Assembly (NCBI RefSeq): GCF_001044255.1
Contig: NZ_JYNX01000039.1
Coordinates: 60,687-115,602 of the forward strand
DNA from: Mycolicibacterium chubuense
Lineage (GTDB): Bacteria; Actinomycetota; Actinomycetes; Mycobacteriales; Mycobacteriaceae
Direction of reading: 5' to 3'
Length of the DNA stretch: 54,916 bases
The translations under genes and the position numbers were made by a program. Below are positions 49,092 to 54,916 of this stretch, one piece after another. Positions within the stretch are counted from its first letter, which is position 1; every line of letters starts with the position of its first letter. The notes beneath the pieces were generated by a model. The model was not told where the DNA came from and did no database searches. It saw nothing but the letters and a program-made list of their open reading frames with translations.

Positions 49092-50515
49092 TCCGCAGAG
49101 CTGAGCGCGGTCTGTCCCGGCAGTCGGGTGCGACGGTCGGCGCGGCGAGCCTGCAGCCGGCGTCGGCGCACCTTCCACGAACTCCACTCGCCCAGCGTGA
49201 CGCCGGCGGCCAGGGCCGTCCCGATCGCGAAAGCGCCGAGAACCGAGGCGAATCCGAGCGCGTGCTGGTCGTTGAGGATCGCGTAGATGCCGTGCAGCAG
49301 CGCAAGACCGGGCAACAGCGGGACGATGCCGGCGATCGACACCACCAGCGGCGGTGCCAGGTTGCGGCGCTCCATCAGCCGGCCGACCAGACCGATCGGC
49401 ACGGCGGCCAGGAACGATGCGACGACGGCGCCCAGACCGGCGCCCTGGGCCAGCAGGAACGCGATGGTGCCCGCGGCCCCGCCGAATGCGGCGGCGATCG
49501 CCGCGGAGCGCTCGGCGTAGCAGGCCAGCGCGTAGGCGGCGGCGCTGGCAGCACCGAACGCGACACGAGCCGGGAACTCGGCCAGCGCGGGCGGAGCGTG
49601 CGCGTCGATGGCGACGAACGGTGCCCCGAAGCGGTTCGCGAGGTGCAGCACCAGCGCGACGCCGGCGATCGTCGCGCCGGTCATCATGACCAACTCGAAG
49701 AACCGGCCGGCCGCGGTGACGGGTGCGCCACTGATGACGTCGCCGACGGAGCCGACGAGCGACAGCCCGGCCAGCAGCACGACGAGGCCTGCGGCGATGG
49801 CCACGGTCGGTTCGAAGTGCAGTCCGAGCCGTGGGCTGAGCCAGTACAGGATGATGGGCGGCGCGGCGGCGATCGCTCCGCCGACGGCGTACTGGAAGAA
49901 GAACGGGAGGCCGTGGCGGTTGAGCCGCCGGTTCACCCGGTCGATGGTCATCGTGCTCAGCGCGCTGACCACACACGCCAACCAGCTCGCGCCGAGGGTG
50001 CCCGCGGTGGCGAACGCCAGCGCGCCCCAGGCGAGCGTCGCGATCCACCGCCGATAGGGATGGGGCGCGGTGATGATGGTGTCGAGTTCGGCGCGGGCCT
50101 CCGACGGGGAGACCTCCCCGGCGCGGATCTTGCCGATCAGCCGGTCGACGGCGGCCAGCCGGCTGAAGTCGATAGAGCGCGACTGCACGATGTGCAGCGT
50201 GCTGACCGGAGACGACGGCCCGCGGTAGGCCGCGACGTGGATCGTCGTGTTGATGACGTCGACCTCGCAGCGGTCGACGCCGTAGGCGGCGGCGATGGCG
50301 GTGACCTGATCCATCGTCGCGGTGGCCGGGGTGCCGGAGGCCATCAGGAGGGCGCCGATGTTGCCGGCGAGATCGAGCACCTCACCGACACGCGCGTAGT
50401 AGGCCTCGTCCGCCGCGGTGTCCGACAGCGGGATGCGCGGCATGGCGCCGGTCGGCGGATCGGTCTCCCGAATGATGCGACTCAGGATCCCGCGCTGACG
50501 TGACTGCGCGCCCAC
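49088..50515 (-). CDS. ThrE-family threonine/serine exporter
   Basis: A 475-residue membrane protein with a soluble N-terminal region (to about 165) containing the ThrE pattern (LDLAGNIGALLMASGTPATAT, VDVINTTIHVAAYRG, SRSIDFSRLAAVDRLIGKI) followed by about ten membrane helices in two blocks (ThrE and ThrE_2/DUF3815-like). Corynebacterium ThrE exports threonine and serine by proton motive force. GTG start at 50515. A cluster of ATGAG/CTCAT repeats lies just upstream. Convergent with the thiocyanate operon. Confidence 0.86.
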   Translation of the reverse strand: MGAQSRQRGILSRIIRETDPPTGAMPRIPLSDTAADEAYYARVGEVLDLAGNIGALLMASGTPATATMDQVTAIAAAYGVDRCEVDVINTTIHVAAYRGPSSPVSTLHIVQSRSIDFSRLAAVDRLIGKIRAGEVSPSEARAELDTIITAPHPYRRWIATLAWGALAFATAGTLGASWLACVVSALSTMTIDRVNRRLNRHGLPFFFQYAVGGAIAAAPPIILYWLSPRLGLHFEPTVAIAAGLVVLLAGLSLVGSVGDVISGAPVTAAGRFFELVMMTGATIAGVALVLHLANRFGAPFVAIDAHAPPALAEFPARVAFGAASAAAYALACYAERSAAIAAAFGGAAGTIAFLLAQGAGLGAVVASFLAAVPIGLVGRLMERRNLAPPLVVSIAGIVPLLPGLALLHGIYAILNDQHALGFASVLGAFAIGTALAAGVTLGEWSSWKVRRRRLQARRADRRTRLPGQTALSSAD

Positions 50516-50562
50516 GACTGTGCCCCTCTTTCCTTTCTCGGATTCACTCAGCCTTCGCGGTC

Positions 50563-50586
50563 ATGAGCAAAACTCATTTTACTCAT
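50563..50586. promoter_or_regulatory. ATGAG/CTCAT repeats upstream of thrE-like gene
   Basis: ATGAG-N5-CTCAT (50563-50577) followed by a second CTCAT (50582-50586), in the AT-rich part of the 120-bp gap, 48 bp from the start codon. Probable operator; cognate regulator unknown. Confidence 0.35.
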
Positions 50587-50635
50587 GGCAGCGGCGTTGA
50601 CCAGGCCTCGCCGGGGTGAGAGTGGGCACACCAGG

Positions 50636-51022
50636 TCAGGGGACGCGGACCCAGGGCCGGCAGTTGTGCGACTCGAAGGATTGCACCGTCGGGTTGATGT
50701 TCGCGTACATCGGGCCGAGGGACATGTTCGTCGCGACGACGTGGGCCTTGTCCGGGTCCGGCGTGCTGTAGGTGAACCACAGACACATCGAGTCCTGGGT
50801 GGGCACGTCGTTGATCCACACCCCGAACGTCGAGGCGGTGCCGTCGGTGCGATACAGACCGAGCCCGACGTCGGGTCCGACGACGAAGAACCCCTCACCC
50901 GGAATCGGATCCAGGGGTTCTGCGCTTGCCGGCGGCCCGAGCGCGACCGCGATCACGCCGGCGACGAGCCCGGCCGCGGCGAGCCGTCGCCATGTGCTGG
51001 ACGACGAAGTCTTGATCGCCAC
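50636..51022 (-). CDS. Small secreted protein of unknown function
   Basis: A 128-residue precursor: basic N-terminus (MAIKTSSSSTWRR), hydrophobic core (LAAAGLVAGVIAVALG) and AXA site (PPASA), giving a mature chain of about 94 residues starting EPLDPIPGEG. The mature part is beta-rich with two Cys (in DSMCLWF and SHNCRPW) that could form one disulfide. GTG at 51022 was chosen as the start of a proper signal peptide; its ribosome site would fall inside the 12-bp terminator stem that begins 5 bp away, so this gene may depend on that structure. Family not recognised. Confidence 0.72.
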   Translation of the reverse strand: MAIKTSSSSTWRRLAAAGLVAGVIAVALGPPASAEPLDPIPGEGFFVVGPDVGLGLYRTDGTASTFGVWINDVPTQDSMCLWFTYSTPDPDKAHVVATNMSLGPMYANINPTVQSFESHNCRPWVRVP

Positions 51023-51026
51023 ATCA

Positions 51027-51058
51027 AAACACCCCCGGCCTGACGACCGGGGGTGTTT
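51027..51058 (-). terminator. Strong intrinsic-type hairpin after groEL1
   Basis: AAACACCCCCGG (51027-51038) and CCGGGGGTGTTT (51047-51058) form a perfect 12-bp stem with an 8-nt loop. For groEL1 transcripts the stem ends in TTTT. It begins 14 bp after the groEL1 stop and ends 5 bp before the next start codon. Confidence 0.8.
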
Positions 51059-51071
51059 CGACGTTGCGCGA

Positions 51072-52715
<1,644 letters not shown>

Positions 52716-52737
52716 CTAAAGGCGGGTATGACGCGCA

Positions 52738-52780
52738 CCGCCCCGGACATCACCCGCGCGTGCGGGAACGTCCGGGGCGG
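52738..52780 (-). other. Intercistronic stem-loop between groES and groEL1
   Basis: CCGCCCCGGAC (52738-52748) pairs perfectly with GTCCGGGGCGG (52770-52780), and inside CCCGC pairs with GCGGG around a GCGT loop (52753-52766). No T-run follows. It may mark an mRNA processing site or partial terminator that sets the GroES:GroEL1 ratio. Confidence 0.7.
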
Positions 52781-52792
52781 AACACGATTCGC

Positions 52793-53095
52793 TTACTTGG
52801 AGACGACAGCCAGCACGTCGCGGGCCGAGAGGATCAAGTACTCCTCGCCGTTGTACTTGATCTCGGTGCCGCCGTACTTGCTGTAGATGACGACGTCGCC
52901 CTCCGACACGTCCAGAGGAATCCGCTTCTCGCCATCCTCATCCCAGCGGCCGGGGCCAACTGCGACGACGGTGCCTTCCTGCGGCTTCTCCTTGGCGGTG
53001 TCGGGGATGACCAGACCGGAAGCGGTCGTGGTCTCGGCCTCGTTGGCCTGAACGAGGATCTTGTCCTCGAGTGGCTTGATGTTCACGCTCGCCAC
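52793..53095 (-). CDS. groES: Co-chaperonin GroES
   Basis: A 100-residue Hsp10: [48 protein letters not shown] in family order (mobile loop included) and C-terminal [16 protein letters not shown]. It caps GroEL rings during ATP-driven folding. GTG at 53095 with GAAGGGGC upstream. First gene of groES-groEL1 under CIRCE/HrcA control. Confidence 0.97.
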   Translation of the reverse strand: MASVNIKPLEDKILVQANEAETTTASGLVIPDTAKEKPQEGTVVAVGPGRWDEDGEKRIPLDVSEGDVVIYSKYGGTEIKYNGEEYLILSARDVLAVVSK

Positions 53096-53195
53096 GATGG
53101 AGCCCCTTCACTGATGTAGGTGTGTGTACTCGGTGACCGGTGTCCGCCCCCGCGCCGTCGTCGCGGGTGTCGACACGGGGAGGTCCGGTTGCCAC

Positions 53196-53230
53196 CTAGC
53201 ACTCTATACATGAGAGTGCTAGGTCCTCAA
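53196..53230 (-). promoter_or_regulatory. CIRCE element and groES promoter
   Basis: CTAGCACTC-N9-GAGTGCTAG (53196-53222) matches the CIRCE operator of HrcA except for the outermost bases. On the minus strand -35 TTGAGG (53230-53225) and -10 TATAGA (53208-53203) flank and overlap it with a 16-bp spacer, so HrcA binding would block the promoter. It lies about 100 bp upstream of groES. Confidence 0.9.
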
Positions 53231-53373
53231 GGCTCACGGGCAGCGAGTACGCCGACAGCGAAAGTCGTGCCCGCTGAGCTGCGGCGATGCGTAGTTATCC
53301 ACAGGCCGTTCGGCAGGCCCGAGGTTATCCACAGGACGAAGATCCGCGCATCGCGCTCAGCACCGCACAAACC

Positions 53374-53394
53374 TAGGATCGAACGTATGTACGA
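53374..53394 (+). promoter_or_regulatory. LexA-like box and -10 at the DUF222 gene start
   Basis: TAGGAT (53374-53379) ends 7 nt before ATG 53387, a leaderless layout. TCGAAC-GTAT-GTACGA (53379-53394) differs by one base from the LexA consensus and overlaps both the -10 and the start codon. Confidence 0.6.
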
Positions 53395-54916
53395 TTCCGC
53401 GGTGCCGCCGATGGCGTCGCTGGCTGGTGCCGGCGATGCGGATCTGGTCGACATCGTGACCGGGTGTGGGGCGGCGGCGGCGCGGGCCGAGGCGGTGAAG
53501 CTGGCTGCGATCGTGGAGTTCTGGGAGCGTCGTCGTGCACCGGAGCGGGCCGGCTGGGCCTGTGATGATTGGGACGCCGCCGCGGAGATCGGGTGTGCGC
53601 TCAACATCAGCTCCGGACGCGCCTCGGGGCAGATGACCCTGGGGTTGGCGTTGCGGGACCGGTTCCCGCGGCTGGGCCGACTGCTGGCGGCCGGGCGGGT
53701 GCCGGTGTCGCTGGTGACGACGATCGTGTTCCGCAGCGCGCTGGTGGTGGACCCGGCCATCCTGGCCAGGGTGGACGGCATCGTCGTCGACGTCGTGCGG
53801 GAGTGGGGGCTGCTGTCGCAGAAGAAACTCGAGACCGCCATCGACGCCACGATCGAGGCGCACGACCCGGATGCGGTGCGCCGGTTGCGTACCGGAATGC
53901 GGGGCCGCTCGTTCACCATCGGTGACCGCGATGACCGCACCGGTCTGACGAGCGCGTTCGGGAAGTTGGCCACCCCCGATGCCGCGGTGCTGGCCCACCG
54001 GCTGTCGGTGATGGTGCACTCGGTGTGCGAGAACGACCCCCGCACACTGGATCAGCGCCGCGCCGACTCGCTCGGGGCGATGGCGGCGGGGTCGTTCGTG
54101 CTGACCTGCCGCTGCGGCACCCCGGACTGCCCGGCCGCGCAGGTCGACGACGGTCGTGGGTCGCGTTTCACGATCACCGTGATCGCCGAGCCCAGCGCGC
54201 TGGATGCCACCGTCGACCCCCAGCTGCACGGCGAACCCGCCGAGCAGCCCGCGCCGGCGCCAGAACCGGAACCCGTCGAGCCGGAACCGGATTCACAACC
54301 TGCGCCTGAGCCCGATCCCGCGTCCGCACGCCGCACGGCGGCGTTGATCCCTGGCTTCCGCAATGCGATCGTGCCCGCGCCGCTGCTGGCCGAGTTGATC
54401 GCCCACGGCGCGACCGTGCGGTTCCTCACCGACCCGGCCGCCCTGGGCGCCACCGACGGCTACCGCCCCTGCGCTGCGCTGGAGCGGTTCGTCCGCGCCC
54501 GCGACCTGACCTGCCGCTTCCCCGGCTGCGACCGGCCCGCGATGTTCGCCGACATCGACCACACCCAGCCCTACCCGTACGGCGCCACTCACGCCTCGAA
54601 CACCAAATGCTATTGCCGCCAACATCATCTGGTGAAAACGTTCTGGGACGGCTGGGCCGACACCCAGGCCGCCGACGGGACCGTGCGGGTCACCACACCC
54701 ACCGGACACACCTACACCACCACACCGTTCTCCACACTGCTGTTCCCATCCTGGAACACCACCACCGGACCCCCACCACCGGCATCGGGGACCACACCGC
54801 CACGCCGCCCCGGGCGGAGGCTGATGATGCCCACCCGACGACGCACCCGCGCCCAGAACCGCGCCGCCTACATCACCCGCGAACGCGAACTCAACGCCCT
54901 CCAACGCCAACACGAA
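53387..54916 (+). CDS. DUF222 / HNH endonuclease-like protein, 13E12 repeat family (partial)
   Basis: The visible 510 residues start MYDSAVPPMASLAGAG, contain the DUF222 domain (RAEAVKLAAIVEFWERRRA, AAEIGCALNISSGRASGQM, RDRFPRLGRLLAAGRVPVSLV), a Cys-rich insert (LTCRCGTPDCPAAQ), a Pro/Glu-rich linker (about 285-310) and an HNH domain from about residue 376 (CRFPGCDRPAMFADIDHTQPY, CYCRQHHLVKTFW). The gene is open at the right edge. Mycobacterial genomes carry many such REP13E12 genes; some in Mtb are SOS-induced and one copy is a prophage attachment site. Whether they are active nucleases is unknown. The 164-bp gap before it shares its left part with the groES promoter. Confidence 0.88.
   Translation, partial: MYDSAVPPMASLAGAGDADLVDIVTGCGAAAARAEAVKLAAIVEFWERRRAPERAGWACDDWDAAAEIGCALNISSGRASGQMTLGLALRDRFPRLGRLLAAGRVPVSLVTTIVFRSALVVDPAILARVDGIVVDVVREWGLLSQKKLETAIDATIEAHDPDAVRRLRTGMRGRSFTIGDRDDRTGLTSAFGKLATPDAAVLAHRLSVMVHSVCENDPRTLDQRRADSLGAMAAGSFVLTCRCGTPDCPAAQVDDGRGSRFTITVIAEPSALDATVDPQLHGEPAEQPAPAPEPEPVEPEPDSQPAPEPDPASARRTAALIPGFRNAIVPAPLLAELIAHGATVRFLTDPAALGATDGYRPCAALERFVRARDLTCRFPGCDRPAMFADIDHTQPYPYGATHASNTKCYCRQHHLVKTFWDGWADTQAADGTVRVTTPTGHTYTTTPFSTLLFPSWNTTTGPPPPASGTTPPRRPGRRLMMPTRRRTRAQNRAAYITRERELNALQRQHE

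Overview
The window is a high-GC actinobacterial chromosome segment, almost certainly from a non-tuberculous mycobacterium (Mycolicibacterium type). Evidence: WhiB3, SigD with an RsdA-type anti-sigma factor, MfpA, a His-tailed GroEL1, F420/PPOX-family protein, ImuA'/ImuB/DnaE2, mycobacterial LexA boxes, and a gene order that follows M. tuberculosis (Mtb) Rv3355c to Rv3418c in a compressed form, with several blocks missing and others inserted. Homologue names come from memory of Mtb, not from a search.

Layout. 1-3 kb: partial ferredoxin-reductase-like gene, FAD monooxygenase and its TetR regulator. 3-6.2 kb: ZIP metal transporter, DUF3017 protein, folD and an Rv3359-like flavin oxidoreductase. 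6.2-12.6 kb: accessory block with a TetR/SnoaL pair, a double-FHA ABC transporter (Rv1747-like) behind a possible 10-codon leader ORF, a TetR, the nsrR-hmp nitric-oxide operon and a second SnoaL protein. 12.6-17 kb: a conservon (sensor kinase, roadblock, DUF742, GTPase) ending in mfpA. 17-22.3 kb: 50-codon ORF, trmL, nitroreductase and PPOX gene sharing one divergent promoter, and dnaE2 with a perfect LexA box. 22.3-30.8 kb: degenerate GGDEF membrane protein, htdY-like hydratase, acrA1-iunH, ohrR-ohr, and imuA'-imuB with its own LexA box. 30.8-36 kb: an operon of alpha/beta hydrolase, SDR, diiron protein, Baeyer-Villiger monooxygenase and MerR regulator behind tandem palindromes. 36-43.3 kb: antigen-85-like esterase, guaA, choD, guaB3, guaB2. 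43.3-47.1 kb: DUF5319 protein, rsdA, sigD, TPR-like protein, whiB3. 47.2-49.1 kb: a cobalt-type nitrile hydratase superfamily operon that reads as thiocyanate hydrolase, with beta and alpha subunits fused in one protein. 49-54.9 kb: thrE-like exporter, small secreted protein, groES-groEL1 with a CIRCE element, and a DUF222/HNH (13E12-type) gene running off the right edge.

How genes work together: DnaE2, ImuB and ImuA' form the mycobacterial mutasome, and their operators plus a third LexA-like box at the DUF222 gene make this an SOS-rich neighbourhood. GuaB2, GuaB3 and GuaA sit in purine synthesis. NsrR/Hmp, OhrR/Ohr, WhiB3 and GroES/GroEL1 are stress functions. The best candidates for new biology are the fused thiocyanate hydrolase, the 30.8-36 kb oxidative operon, and several start-codon-overlapping regulatory arrangements. 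No tRNA, rRNA, CRISPR array or insertion sequence was recognised.
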